In this document: piece by piece, positions 30,744 to 42,486 of the stretch
Position numbering within the stretch: position 1 is the first letter of the stretch
Layout of the letters: the number at the start of each line of letters is the position of its first letter
Origin: Ascarosepion bandense
Lineage: Eukaryota; Mollusca; Cephalopoda; Sepiida; Sepiidae
Assembly (NCBI GenBank): GCA_037127315.1
Contig: JBBBDQ010000421.1
Span: 2,017,501 to 2,081,500, forward strand
Length of the DNA: 64,000 bases
Reading direction: 5' to 3'
Program-made: the position numbers and the translations under genes
Notes under the pieces: generated by a model
The model's database searches: none
What the model was told of the DNA's origin: nothing
What the model saw: the letters and a program-made list of their open reading frames with translations, nothing else

Positions 30744-31056
30744 AAATTAAATTTCGAAATTTTTGAATTACTTTTTATATATTTGGCTTTGTAAATAGTT
30801 AATACTATTTACACTGAACCCTCCACCTTGATCAATTTTAATATTAATAAAATTAATATTAACAGGATCGTTTTTTTTGTGATTTTACTTGTTTGATCAT
30901 CCTTTTGGCTTTAAAATAACATAATTATATATATATATATATATAGCATCAACCAAATCTCTGAAAAATGAAGACATCATAGTAATGCTTTGACGAAACG
31001 TCGAAGTCGGATTGACTGAAACAACATTGCTCAGCTAAGTGAAAAAATCTCCACAG

Positions 31057-31103
<47 letters not shown>

Positions 31104-31247
31104 GTACTCTGGGGAAATGGTAGAATTTAAAAACAGTAGCTACTCACTGCTATTTACGCATTGTTCTTCATAATGAATTGAACACTCGTGGCTACTGGCG
31201 CTTATTTACATTGTATACATAACACATTAAAATCTGCTTTCCTACAC
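30744..31247. other. AT-rich with (TA)n tracts
   Basis: TA tracts at 30927-30945 and 31063-31099. No gene. Confidence 0.45.
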
Positions 31248-31368
31248 CGTGCGCCGATGGTGGTAGAATCTCCGACTGATGTCAAACAGGTCGGGTTTCA
31301 ATCCCGACTTGAAGCAACCGTATATCTAACCGGACTGACGTACTGATCTACGGTTTGACATCCGATTA
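31248..31368 (+). mobile_element. SINE-C, second copy
   Basis: CCGTGCGCCGATGGTGGTAG, B box CGGGTTTCAATCCCGAC, 3' part ACTGATCTACGGTTTGACAT, then (TA)n at 31367-31384. Confidence 0.75.
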
Positions 31369-31384
31369 TATATATATATATATA

Positions 31385-32012
31385 ATCCCTACGCTTAGTT
31401 TCTACCCAGATTTAGTTATTATAAAAGAAAAGAACACTAGAAAAAATAAAAATAAAAATTTACAAACTTTTACTTTGCCTGTCACATTCAATCAAACATG
31501 TATATATATTAGTTTAAGTAATGACGTGTGCAACAGCCTAACTACAAATAATAAAAGAGTTACAAATAAATTTAAAGTAAAATACCACTTGATAATGTTC
31601 AAGACAAGAAACAGAGGCTTGATAAGGATACATTTCTACAACTGACTTCAAAAGCTGAACATCATGGAAGAAAAGTAACACTTTCAGCCATTCCGTTCCA
31701 TCTGTGAAATATGGCGTTATTATATCATGGCTATTAATGCTCATTAAGGATGGAAAATATAAAAAAGGAAAATAAAAGTTTCTTTCATAGCTCTTCAATT
31801 ATACAAGTTTCAATAATTTATTGAAAACTTATATAGACCTGTGGAATTTTGTTTAAAAAGTTATGGAAGAGTTGCCTGATAATTGCAAATAGTAGTAAAT
31901 ATATATTTGAATAAAATGTAATTGTACTTATTTTTTTATGCATAAAATTAATAGAAAAAACGGAAATTATTTATGACTCAACATAATATATATATATGTA
32001 TGTGTGTGTGTG
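31385..32012. other. AT-rich, nothing recognised
   Basis: Frames at 31355-31645 and 31538-31798 lack domains. A TG-rich run sits near 31996-32016. Confidence 0.4.
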
Positions 32013-32358
32013 TGTTTGAACATTATTTTTAATCGATACTCGTACTGAGTAGATAACCTGTTTTTAATTAAACAGTATATTCATATATATAACTCTATCG
32101 GCCTGAGCATTTACACAAAAATTTTGTAAGGGAAATGCGTATCATTGAGCAGGATTTGCACCTAAGACCTCTAGCAACATAGGGCAAGCCATCAATTGAT
32201 CTGATGTGTCTTAACCTCTCGACCACGAATGATCCCGCAGTAGAAGAGTGGTTAAAACGCATCAGCTTCCTCTGTGTTGTTAGGGGGCTCAGGTTCTAAT
32301 CCAGCTGAATGACACACATTTTCGTAACAAAATTTCTCATAAATATTCAGGCCACTAG

Positions 32359-32417
<59 letters not shown>

Positions 32418-32484
32418 CACTGTTTAATTAAAAGTAGAATATATACTCAAATACGAGTATCGATGAAAAATAAGGTTTAAACAA
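32013..32484. mobile_element. Long palindrome with tRNA-like inner arms
   Basis: 32013-32223 and 32227-32484 are imperfect reverse complements. The outer parts (TGTTTGAAC...AATCGATACTCGTA with TTTTAATTAAACAG) and inner parts (GGCCTGA...TTTTGTAA...TTAACC) pair across a very short centre at about 32225. The right arm has an expanded (TA)n (32363-32413). The inner right arm has CAGGTTCTAATCCAGCTG, a B-box-like word. A related outer end is found at 39565-39660. Confidence 0.75.
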
Positions 32485-32541
32485 ATAAATTAAATATGTC
32501 GGTTGTTAATTCCATGTCGTTAATCTCCGGAACTTTCCGTA

Positions 32542-32587
<46 letters not shown>
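32542..32587. repeat. (TA)n microsatellite
   Basis: Pure TA tract. Confidence 0.95.
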
Positions 32588-32589
<2 letters not shown>

Positions 32590-33184
32590 CAAAATCCGTA
32601 AAGATTTGCTAAACCTGTCCTCCACTGTAATACCTGTAATACCTGTAATCCTGTAGATAGGCAAACTAAAAACAGCCTATAATTAAGTCAAGAAAAACAC
32701 TGGCGAAAATATCCAAACTGCCTTACAAATATCTATCTCTTTTCGTTGTCACTCACTGGCGTTCACGGAGATCAAATCAACTGACAAATATACTCCCCCA
32801 TATAAATACTCATTCTCTACGGAATCCGCTTGCTGTCTATTCAAATACACATTGAGTGAATCACACTCAAAAAATGAATAAATAAAAAAAGCGTCCGCAT
32901 AAAATTGTTCCGTTGAAACGTTTACATACATACAACAGTAACACGAGTTATTATGGTCATATGATTTCGTATGTTGTCAGATAATTAATTATAAAATATG
33001 TAATGTTACTTTTTTGTTGATAGTGCTTCGTTTTCTTTTTTTTTTTAAGTGTCTTCCCTGCATTGAAGCCTCCTTGAACTGTTAACAGGTTTTGGCTTCT
33101 GTTTAAATGTAATTCCTTAAAACCACACTTGCAACTTGAATCCTGAACCATCCGGATTTCATCTCATCAAAGGTCATTAATCAT
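32588..33184. other. Unassigned
   Basis: No domain. ATACCTGTA is tandemly repeated near 32630-32650. Confidence 0.4.
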
Positions 33185-33719
33185 ATGACTTTCTCCGCTT
33201 TTTTCTTACTTTTTTTTCTCGTTCATTACAATTTTTACTCGATCGACCCGGTTTCTTTCTGTCTTGCTTCATATCTTCCAAAGTTTGTGGCACACGCTAT
33301 TTTTTCTTTCTTTCTTTCTTTCTTTTTCAATTTGTATTTCTTTTTATTTTCTTTTTCATTCTTTTTCTTTTTTCTTTCTTACCTTCCTTTCTTTTTCCAT
33401 TTTATTTATTTTTTTCTTTCTTTTTCTTTCTTTATTTTTCTGGTTCTTTTTTTATTTTCTCTCTTCTTTCTTTATTTCTTTCTCATTTTATGTTTCTTTT
33501 TCTTTCCTTTTGCTTTTATTTTATTGTTCATTTTACTTTCTTTATTTTAGAATTTTTCTTCCTTTTCATTTTCTATTTTTTTATTTCCTAATTTTTTTTC
33601 TGTTTTTATCTCCTTGTTATTTTTTCTTTATTTTTTCCCCCGCTTTCCTTCTCTTTCGTTTCTTTTACTGTTTTTGTTTCTTTCCTCTTTCTTTTCCTTT
33701 CCTTTTCTATTTTCCTTTT

Positions 33720-33763
<44 letters not shown>

Positions 33764-33775
33764 TTAGACTTTTTC
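33185..33775. repeat. Polypyrimidine block (TTTC/TTTTC-rich)
   Basis: Nearly 500 bp in which almost every base on the plus strand is T or C, ending in an exact (TTTC)n run at 33717-33764. Frames over it encode only F, L and S and are not genes. Confidence 0.9.
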
Positions 33776-34203
33776 TTTCTCTATTTGCAATTAGTTGCTC
33801 CTCACTTTATTTAATACTGTTTCCCAACATGATATCTGTGAGAAAAGGATTTTGTAATTACCGGATATGCCTATCTCAATAGATTACAAAGTAGAAGTCG
33901 TCTGGAATAAAACACTGAATAGACCAATGGTCAAATAGTTAAACTCTTTCTCTTGGTAAATATATATCCGTAAGTGAGGGAGAAAGTGTTCAATAATTGC
34001 TTTAATAAGGGGGCGAATTCTGTGACTGAAGGCCTGTGGTATGCATATACGAATACTCTAAATAGTCATTGAGTATACATCCAGTTTAGTAATTAAATAT
34101 GAACGTATAAGCCGGACATCAATCCAGGTATGGTACAAGGTTGCAATAATAAAGGACCTATTCAGGATTTAATTCAATTAATTAATAAAGGACCGAGAAA
34201 AAG
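33776..34203. other. Unassigned
   Basis: No gene or recognised repeat. Confidence 0.4.
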
Positions 34204-35010
34204 CTTCTTCTTCTTCTTCTTCTTCTTCTTCTTCTTCTTCATATGCCGTGTCCCTTCAAGACGTAGGCGATCATGGACTTCCACTTGATTCTGTCGCTTG
34301 TCGCTCTCAGTATTTTTTCTCTTGGTATCTCTTCTAAGCCCCGCTCTGTCAACCATTTGCTCAGACCTAACAAGTACGTCTCGCACTGTTTTCCCCTGTC
34401 TCTTTTGCCATTTATCGGACCTGTGAGTATCAAGTTCTCCAGGCCTTCCTTCCTTCCTTGTTACGTGTCACAGGAACCTCATTTGTCTCTTCCTGATATT
34501 TATAATCAGTTTTCTTCTTGTTTGCATCTTTTCCAACACCTCATCGTTGCACATGTGCTCTGTCTATGGAATCCTCAGCATCATTCTGTAAAACCACATT
34601 TCTGCTGCCTAAAGCCTCTCCTTCATCTTTGATGAGATCGTCCAACATTCACTTCCATACAGAAGGACAGATATCACATAGCAATCCAGCAATCTTTTCT
34701 TTGGTTCTAATTAAATTTTCCTGTCTTTCAGTACTCTGGTTAGCTTCTGAAATGCGTCTTTGGCCATGCCAATTCGTCTTTGGATCTCTGTGTCGCATTT
34801 TCCATCCTCTGTCAAAACACTTCCCAGGTATTTGAATTTTTCTACTTGTTTTATTTTAGATTCTCCAACTTGTAGTTCGCATATTGGTCTCCTCTTTTTG
34901 CTGATGACCATACATTCAGTTTTCATGAGGTTTATGTTCAGTCCTTTCTTTTCACTTTGTATTACTCTGTGCCAAAGAGTTTTAGGTCTCCTCAGGCAGG
35001 TATACAAATG
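34204..35010 (-). pseudogene. RTE-type LINE, 3' coding end with (GAA)n tail
   Basis: On the minus strand it reads from KTECMVISKKRRPICELQVG, IKQVEKFKYLGSVLTEDGKC and TEIQRRIGMAKDAFQKLTRV (34711-35007) down to IKWKSMIAYVLKGHGI at 34239. The tail is (GAA)n, seen as CTTCTTC at 34204-34240. These are thumb and C-terminal signatures of RTE/BovB-like LINEs, and a microsatellite 3' tail fits RTE elements. It is frameshifted and 5'-truncated. Confidence 0.8.
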
Positions 35011-35174
35011 TGCTGATCACAAAGGATAACGGCAAAAGGTTGTACTTCATTTGGTTCGAGTTCATTGTTGAAATTACCCAAACTTTTTTTGGTATACACG
35101 TGTATAATGAAAGAGAAGATGTATAAGAGAAAGGGGAGATAAAAGAAAAAAACAGCATAAGCATAGGAAGAAAT

Positions 35175-35512
35175 ACGTCATGGCTCTCCACAATTTCCTA
35201 TTTGTATCGCTAAGCAATATTTGTCCCCTTACTATCACTCCTACTCTCTTTTCTACTATTCGTTTACCCAATCTTGTTAGATAGGGTCACTCGATATTTC
35301 CCTCTGACCCACGTGAGTGGCAAAACCTTTCTTCCTCATTATGTGTCAAAGATAGTTCAACTATCTATTTCTGGTTGTAAGTCCAAGTTCCTTTTTTGTT
35401 TTCATTTTCACTTAAAACTTCATTATTGTTCATATACTCTGTCCATGATATTCTTAGTATTCTTCTGTAGTATCAAATTTTCGTGGTCTCTAATATCTTC
35501 TGTGAAAAAATG
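35175..35512 (-). pseudogene. RTE-type LINE, second fragment
   Basis: Nucleotide-level relative of the 34.2 kb copy: GGCTCTCCACAATTTCCTAT, TCTTCCTCATTATGTGTCA, TCCATGATATTCTTAGTATT, CTTCTGTAG. It carries no usable frame. Confidence 0.65.
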
Positions 35513-35613
35513 GTGAAGCATCTACTATCAAATAAAAGGTTTAGAATTAAAGGAGTAGAAAGAAATGCTAGTAGAAAAGAAAAAGGCAACAGAAACAGAA
35601 AGTGGAAAGGTGA

Positions 35614-35616
<3 letters not shown>

Positions 35617-35654
<38 letters not shown>

Positions 35655-35688
35655 GAAATGAAAAGAATTAAATGAATATGAACAGAAT

Positions 35689-35741
<53 letters not shown>

Positions 35742-35828
35742 GAAAAGAATTAAATAGATATGAACAGAATGAGATAGATAGATAGATAGATAGATAGATG
35801 AAAAGAATTAAATAGATATGAACAGAAT

Positions 35829-35864
<36 letters not shown>

Positions 35865-35994
35865 GAAATGAAAAGAATTAAATAGATAGATAGATAGATA
35901 GTTAGATGAAAAGAATTAAATAGATATGAACAGAATTAGATAGATAGATAGATAGATAGTTAGATGAAAAGAATTAAATAGATATGAACAGAAT

Positions 35995-36033
<39 letters not shown>

Positions 36034-36126
36034 TTAGATGAAAATAATTAAATAGATATGAACAGAATTAGATAGATAGATAGATAGATAGTTAGATGAA
36101 AAGAATTAAATAGATATGAACAGAAT

Positions 36127-36179
<53 letters not shown>

Positions 36180-36217
36180 CGATCGATGAAAAGAATTAAA
36201 TAGATATGAACAGAATG

Positions 36218-36249
<32 letters not shown>

Positions 36250-36279
36250 GAAAAGAATTAAATAGATATGAACAGAATG

Positions 36280-36313
<34 letters not shown>

Positions 36314-36410
36314 TTAGTTAGATGAAAAGAATTAAATAGATATGAACAGAATGAGATAGATAGATAGATAGATAGAGAAATGAAAAGAATTTAATAGATA
36401 TGAACAGAAT

Positions 36411-36454
<44 letters not shown>

Positions 36455-36488
36455 GAAATGAAAAGAATTTAATAGATATGAACAGAAT

Positions 36489-36535
<47 letters not shown>
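35617..36535. repeat. GATA array with ~30-bp spacer, higher-order
   Basis: Runs of (GATA)4-14 alternate about 14 times with a conserved spacer reading GAAAAGAATTAAATAGATAT then GAACAGAATNAGATAG. The spacer is almost invariant while GATA run length varies. Confidence 0.9.
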
Positions 36536-36539
<4 letters not shown>

Positions 36540-36639
36540 ATGATTGAAATTGGATAGAAAGATATATTAATTTTTGCTGAATAAGAAAACATCTACAGGT
36601 TTTGATGTGAAAAATTTTCCGATGAATCAGCCGAGGAAA

Positions 36640-37108
36640 ATTTTGTTTGAGCTTGAGTCTTGTTTAATGGCATATCAACCTCTTTGGGTAATTTAATGCC
36701 AAAAAAAGGTAGGGTTTTAAGGTAGTTTTTAATGCTTTGTTATAGTGAGAAGAAATCTGTAGATATCTTCTAGTTCTGTGTTAAAAATGTATTGCTGGTA
36801 ATAATTTATTTCCTTCAAATGTGTATTATGGCAGTAATTTGTTTCCTTCAAAAATATGTTATGGTAATTTTTTTCCTTCAAAAATGTATATGTTTTCTAC
36901 AAAAGTCTATTTTTATACTTTCATATTGTTTTGACCCCAGTTTGAGAGTTAACTATTTTTCCATAGCTAGGACCCTAACAGATGCTGCTACTCCGGATCA
37001 GGGTGGACCTGGGAACAACAGTAATTGAGGTGGTTCCATGCTCCTCACAACCTTCCAATCAGAGGCCTTGCTGCTTGATGCAGTTTACCGTCATACCCAG
37101 GACCAGAA
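36640..37108 (+). repeat. Repeat G, copy 2
   Basis: Matches 11375-11900 over its full length and ends at the same place (CGTCATACCCAGGACCA). Confidence 0.75.
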
Positions 37109-37461
37109 AAATTTGTCCCCATCAAAGCATTTTGCAGTGCCTGCAAATGTAGCAATCGGTTGGTGCAAAATCCGTTTAGTCTGGCGGGTCGGGTAGAACA
37201 GACCAACTGACTTTCGAAATTCTTGCTGTATGCGGTCTTGCGCGGTCACAGAGAACAACGTTTTCCCTTTAATCCCCTGTGTTCGCAGCCACTACCGATG
37301 CAGACTCTCGTATAAACCCGGTGAATGTTTGTGTATAGACTCAAGCATAAACCCGAATAACGTGAATGTATAGACCCGGCCAGTGTTTACATATAGACCC
37401 CTTCACCAGTCTGAGCTCTTGTATCTGATGTTAAATAACCAAAATTTATGAAATTAAATTC
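37109..37461. other. Unassigned
   Basis: Contains short diverged direct repeats built on TATAGACCC (TATAGACTCAAGCATAAACC, TGTATAGACCCGG, ATATAGACCCC) at 37330-37400. No gene. Confidence 0.4.
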
Positions 37462-37550
37462 TTCTTCTTCTTCTATGTGCCCTGTTCCTTCAGGACGTAG
37501 GCGATCATGGTTTTCCACGGTGACTCTTAGCAAGCCTTCTATCATCCACA
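37462..37550 (-). repeat. RTE-type 3' end scrap
   Basis: CTTCTTCTTCTTCTATGTGC, CCTTCAGGACGTAGGCGATC, ATGGTTTTCCACGG: the extreme 3' end of the same RTE family, minus strand. Confidence 0.7.
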
Positions 37551-37599
37551 TGAAATGAAATTAAAATGAAATGAAAATAATCCACCTAAACTAACTTAC

Positions 37600-37878
37600 G
37601 AACAACAAATCGGAGAGCAGAGTTCGAATTTCAGTTGGATTCCTTGCATTCATTTTCGCACAAATACCCTTGGGAAAGGTATTAATCCGTCTCTTCACTC
37701 CAATTATGAGTTAAATAATAGGACAGATTGGGTTCTATAGCCTTGGCTGGCAACTAGTTTACCGCAGAAAGCAATGACAACCTACTGCGGGATAATCTTT
37801 TGTCTAGTCAGTCATGTCTCCAAAGAGACATGATCGCCCAAAAAGCGTGTATCACGTATGGCACTTAACTGACTAACT
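37600..37878 (+). mobile_element. SINE-A, head-truncated
   Basis: Starts inside the head (AACAACAAATCGGAGAGCAG), B box GAGTTCGAATTTC, complete body and 3' end GGCACTTAACTGACTAACTG. Confidence 0.8.
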
Positions 37879-37992
37879 GGAACTAATTTAATCTACATAA
37901 ACTCCAGATTTACTTCCTTCAGTCACGTTCCATAAAACACTTCATGTCTTGTCAAATTTTTAGCCATGTCTAGATATTTTCAAATTCTTTAA

Positions 37993-38214
37993 CCCTCTAG
38001 GGCCATTCGTATCATATTTGATACAGTATGAAAACAAGCCTTGAAAGAAATATTTTCCTGAAAAATTTTTTAAGAGAAATATTTTATAAATTTGAAATGA
38101 AAGCAGTACTGACTGCTCAGTCAATGAATACCAAATGTTTCCTTATAGGGAAATACCAAATGTTTCCTTATAGGGAAATACTGTATCAAATATGATACGA
38201 ATGGTCCTAGAGGG
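37993..38214. mobile_element. piggyBac-type MITE with TTAA duplication
   Basis: 222 bp with ~38-bp terminal inverted repeats, nearly perfect: left CCCTCTAGGGCCATTCGTAT, right reverse complement CCCTCTAGGACCATTCGTAT, both continuing CATATTTGATACAGTA. It is flanked on both sides by TTAA (37989-37992 and 38215-38218). TTAA plus a CCC start is the piggyBac signature. An internal 26-bp word (AATACCAAATGTTTCCTTAT...) is duplicated near 38128-38180. There is no coding capacity. Confidence 0.85.
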
Positions 38215-38218
38215 TTAA

Positions 38219-39066
38219 AGAATTTACCGAATCAATACCTTCATCGTTCTTTCAAGATCAAATAAACAATTTACTCGAAAAGGTGACGTAACAGAATAGA
38301 AAAACAGCGTAAATATTAGGTCGAATCATAAATAATTTTCAGTTTTGTTAACTTCATTCTTCAAGAATTTGTAGTGGACGAAGCGTCCACTTACTAATTT
38401 AGATTTATGAGTCGACTCGACGCAACCTTGGTCATATCTTAAAGCAGGATTAAGAAAGAACAAAAAGGCGAAAGTAACCAGAAAAACAATGTATTGACAA
38501 AGGTTACATGGGGTTGAGAGAGCATGCATAAGAAAGTGAAAAGGAAAGAGTCATTCCCCTTCGTCTGTTCGTAGAAACAAAATAAGATGTATGAAGTTTT
38601 TACTCTAGCTGAAAGAAAGGTTTGTAACAATTGTTAAGATTTTCGTAAAGAGTTCAAAGTTCAAATCCTTGATGAAGAAAGTCAGACAGAAGACAAAGTT
38701 CTGTGTCTGTGTGTGCGTTGAGTAGAGAGAGAGAGAGACTTACATGCGAATGTAGCAGTCGGTGGATTTCTACTGACGAAAGTTGGAAAAATTGTGGATT
38801 TATGTGTAGGAAGTTATTTTATGTAAAGTCCTGTTTGAATGAAAGTTAATGTGCATAGTGTTAATGTAGGAGAAGAAAAATAAAATAAATTTTTGCGTCA
38901 CTAATTGCTACACGCAATTAGTGCGCGTGTGTTTATGTGAGTTAGGAAGACATGTTTGCTCTTGTCCCGGGACGAAATCCTAACTAGTGTACCACGTGAT
39001 GTTTTCCGTTTTTATTAGCATCGTTTTTGGCGAGAACCAGTCATCACGTGGACACCGAGTGACCAT
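38219..39066. other. Unassigned
   Basis: Overlapping minus-strand frames at 38326-38630 have no domain. A GAGAGA run lies at 38728-38740. No gene. Confidence 0.4.
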
Positions 39067-39088
39067 GCGTGTGTGTGTGTGTGTGTGT

Positions 39089-39119
<31 letters not shown>

Positions 39120-39121
39120 GG
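39067..39121. repeat. (TG)n microsatellite
   Basis: About 54 bp of TG with one interruption. Confidence 0.95.
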
Positions 39122-39239
39122 TGTCAATGTATGAAACCCCACAAATTAAAGTACAATTACAGTTTATTCCTTTCTAGATTCACCAATGCAATGACTGGTT
39201 GATTTTTAAATGAAAATTGATTTATTGATTAGTTTTCTA

Positions 39240-39425
39240 CAGGTTATCCAACCTTTATAAGTTATTTAAAGCCAGAAAATATTTTTTGATTGAAACTTTT
39301 TTTTTGTTTTGAAATAATAATGGCAGAGTGATGCGAGTATTACTAATTAACTCACAGCTGGGAGGGTAAGAAGAAAATTCATTAACGAACCCAATTGGAA
39401 TTGGAACTCGATTTTACGATTGACA
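39240..39425 (-). repeat. Repeat H, copy 2
   Basis: GAAATAATAATGGCAGAGTG and GAGTATTACTAATTAACTCA followed by a degraded SINE-A-like head (TTGGAATTGGAACTCG), minus strand. Confidence 0.5.
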
Positions 39426-39564
39426 ATTTTTTGAGCCATTATACGTATGGCTTTTTGTTTGATCGGGAAGTTCTGCGTAAACGAGCGGTCTAAGGCACAT
39501 CAGATTTAATGACGGTTCTCCCTAGGGGGACGCAAGATTTCTTAATTATTCAAGACGTTACATG

Positions 39565-39652
39565 TAAATAAATAAATAAATATACTGTTTAATAATAAAA
39601 CAGAACAGAGTATCCACTTAAATATGAGCATCCTTTAAAATAATAACGCTTA

Positions 39653-39706
<54 letters not shown>
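39565..39706 (+). repeat. End of the 32-kb palindrome family plus (TA)n
   Basis: ATATACTGTTTAATAATAAA, ACTTAAATATGAGCATC and AACGCTTAAACAAAT align with the outer right arm at 32415-32484. (TA)n follows to 39706. Confidence 0.6.
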
Positions 39707-39709
<3 letters not shown>

Positions 39710-39848
39710 ATCACTTCTACTTTATGGTTTAACTTCTCTTATGCTATATATCTCTATTTCTCTTTCCACTCCCACCTTGTCTCTAACAGACACCAAACTG
39801 CTATTGAATGAGACAGGATAAAAGATGAGAAAAAAAAAATAAAAGAAA

Positions 39849-39854
<6 letters not shown>

Positions 39855-39908
<54 letters not shown>

Positions 39909-39970
39909 ACAGGGTAGAAAGAGTAAGTGAGTGAGTGAGTGAGTGAGTGAGTGAGTGAGTGAGTGAGTGA
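39855..39970. repeat. (GA)n and (GTGA)n microsatellites
   Basis: GA at 39855-39906 and GTGA at 39921-39970, separated by a short unique piece. Confidence 0.95.
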
Positions 39971-41376
39971 CCTTTAATTTTAGTTCCAGCACTGAGTAAG
40001 TGTAGAACGCTGCTTCTCGCCGGACGATTGCTATGTTGTTGAAAATAAAGTAAAAAAAACAAAAAACAAAAACAAAAAAAACAAAAAAAAAAGAAGAAGA
40101 AGAAGAACTAATTATTATAAATTATTAAAAACAACAAGAGCAACAACAGTAATAAGAATAAGGCAAAAAAAAAAAAAGGAAGAAAAGAAGGAAACTTGTG
40201 GTTCAACGTTTTTCGTGCACTTGTTTCTTTTTGGTTGGAAAGAAGTCACATAACATTTCAGAATTTCCAATATGATGCGATATTTCCGTATATTTGAAAG
40301 GGAAAAGACAGTTGATAACTCTAGTTCTGAAACAGCAGTCGAAGAAAACACCGAAAACCATCGCGAACTTCAGGTAAGATAGTAAGAATGACACTAACAT
40401 AATTTTTTTGTTATAATTAGTTCACAATCATTGCTGTAGCAGCAGTATACTAAATCTATAGTCGTATAAGAAATAATGACAACATCAGCGGCGTGCGAGA
40501 CAAAAAAAAAAAAAAAAAGAAAAAAACTATTTCTGAGTCATTCCACCCTTCCATTCTTATTTTTCATTGTGCTGTTTGTTTTTATTTTATGATGCTTTTA
40601 CGGGTATCTTTTTTCTTTTGGTGGAGGGTGGTGGTGGATGTCAGCATTATTGTTCAGTTTACGTGAGAAGAAATGCCGATTGCGTATGTATGTGTGGAGG
40701 TAAATCTGCTGGTATTTTTCTGGAAATGAATGAAACTTGCAAATTAGGAAGTAGCGCCCGCATTGTCAGCTGATGTTTGCAAGGCTGGAAAACTCCTTGT
40801 TTCCGTATTAGGGTGGAAAACTGTGTTGAATAAATGTTATCGATCTGGTTCACGAAACAAAAAACAAAAAACAAAAAACAAAAAACAAAAACAAAAAACA
40901 AACAAACAAAAAACAAAACCAAAAGAAAAAAAAACAAACTTGAAATGCAGTGGCTTTTAGTTTACCTGTGAAAATAATAGGCAAGCGTATTTGGACTCCT
41001 AGTAGATCGAAATAACGAGACGAGAACAAATTCTTCTTGAGTCATTCGTTCTTTTCTCTCTGTCGGTGTTAATGCTAACTTTTCTCTCTTTCTGTGCCTC
41101 TGTTCGTTGAGTATTTGTGAATGTGAAATCATTCTGAGACTTGATCTTTTTCTGGTATGCGTAAAATGCAATGAATGACTATAGATTTTAGATGGCAGTT
41201 TTCGTGCTCATGAATGGGATTTCTATGGTGAAAATAGTTACTTTTTTAAACTTACACCCGTATAAGCAGATGTACATTTTTACTACGCTTCATTAATCTC
41301 GTGTGATTAATATATATTGAGAGAATTCTTGTTGCCGAAATACACATTTTATATATATATATACGTGTGTGCGTAT

Positions 41377-41378
<2 letters not shown>
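39971..41378. other. Unassigned, A-rich blocks
   Basis: A-rich runs at 40050-40110 and 40498-40525, and an AAAAAC-type repeat at 40857-40935. Frames at 40115-40400 and 40567-40773 have no domain. No gene. Confidence 0.4.

Positions 41379-41443
<65 letters not shown>
41379..41443. repeat. (CA)n microsatellite
   Basis: About 64 bp of uninterrupted CA. Confidence 0.95.
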
Positions 41444-41449
<6 letters not shown>

Positions 41450-41658
41450 GTGTTGAGTTGTGCTGTTGCGTAGTGTCAAGATTGTTTTTCGAAAGAAAAT
41501 TGACAGATTGAATAAAAAAAGTTCTGATTAAGTGACAAACCTTTCTACTTAATCATATATATATATATATAACACTAGAAAAAACTGAATAATGGTTTTC
41601 CAAAAATTTGTTAGTTGCATTTAATCATATATGCATAAAAGAAGGACTTCCCCTCAAA

Positions 41659-41662
<4 letters not shown>

Positions 41663-41720
<58 letters not shown>
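41663..41720. repeat. (TA)n(GA)n microsatellite
   Basis: TA to 41697, then GA to 41720. Confidence 0.95.
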
Positions 41721-41852
41721 GTCCCAACAATTTACATTTAATTTTATAGCGTCATTTATTTTGGCGACGTATAATTAAACCTTAAATAGATCAACTTTGC
41801 GCAATTTTGAACAATTTTAGGAAGAGAGGTTTTATACTTTATCACAAATGAT

Positions 41853-41986
41853 AAACACACACACACACACACACTCACACACACACACACATATATACAT
41901 ATATATATTAATATAGAGATATGCACACATATATGTATAGATATATATACGCACACACATATAGAGAGATAGATATACGCACACAC

Positions 41987-42024
<38 letters not shown>

Positions 42025-42122
42025 GCACACGCATATAGATAGATATACGCACACAAACATACACATGCATATAGGCAGAGAGATATATAGATATACGCAT
42101 GCACAAATAGATAGACAGATAA
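41853..42122. repeat. Compound CA/TA/GATA microsatellite region
   Basis: Interleaved ACAC, ATAT and TAGA runs. The GATA part (41990-42023) is one of several in the window. Frames here are artefacts. Confidence 0.85.
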
Positions 42123-42362
42123 TATGTTCATGTTTATTGACATTGCATCATTCGGCAGTATCCATTCTTTAATTCCATTCTTAGAAACAAGGGATCGATA
42201 CTTTGGTAAAATATTTTGGAATGACTTCTCCATGTAATGTCGGTATTTATAACTCTGTAGTTATGCGGAACGAGTTCGCAGCGATAAAAATCTGTAAAAA
42301 CACCCGTTGCTTCATCAATAACACTGTATTCCTTCACTATTGATTACTTTACTAACAATGAT
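42123..42362. other. Unassigned
   Basis: A minus-strand frame at 42134-42337 shows no domain. Confidence 0.4.
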
Positions 42363-42481
42363 TACGGTCATATCACGTTGAATACACCGGTTCTCGTTTG
42401 ATAACAGAAGTTAAGCAACGTTGAGCTTGGTCAGTACTTAGATGGATGACCGCTTGGGAATACCAGTTGCTGTAAGCGTTT
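42363..42481 (+). pseudogene. 5S rRNA-derived unit, second composite copy
   Basis: TACGGTCATATCACGTTGAA, ACACCGGTTCTCG, GAAGTTAAGCAACGTTGAGC and GATGGATGACCGCTTGGGAA, ending TTGCTGTAAGCGTTT. It then passes through CTTGACGGATGTGCG into the SINE-A head, the same join as at 23868-23873. Confidence 0.85.
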
Positions 42482-42486
42482 CTTGA

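Noticed and set aside
30960..31050. CTTTGACGAAACGTCG as another hammerhead
   Set aside because: No stem II between the CTTTGACGA-like word and GAAA; core incomplete.
33185..33814. Overlapping 121- and 167-codon frames
   Set aside because: Only F, L, S and a few Y from polypyrimidine DNA; no signal beyond base composition.
35617..36535. CRISPR-like array (regular spacer and repeat)
   Set aside because: The constant element and GATA runs are microsatellite-type; repeats vary in length and the genome is eukaryotic.
39855..39906. GAGA-factor regulatory site
   Set aside because: Plain microsatellite with no gene nearby to regulate.
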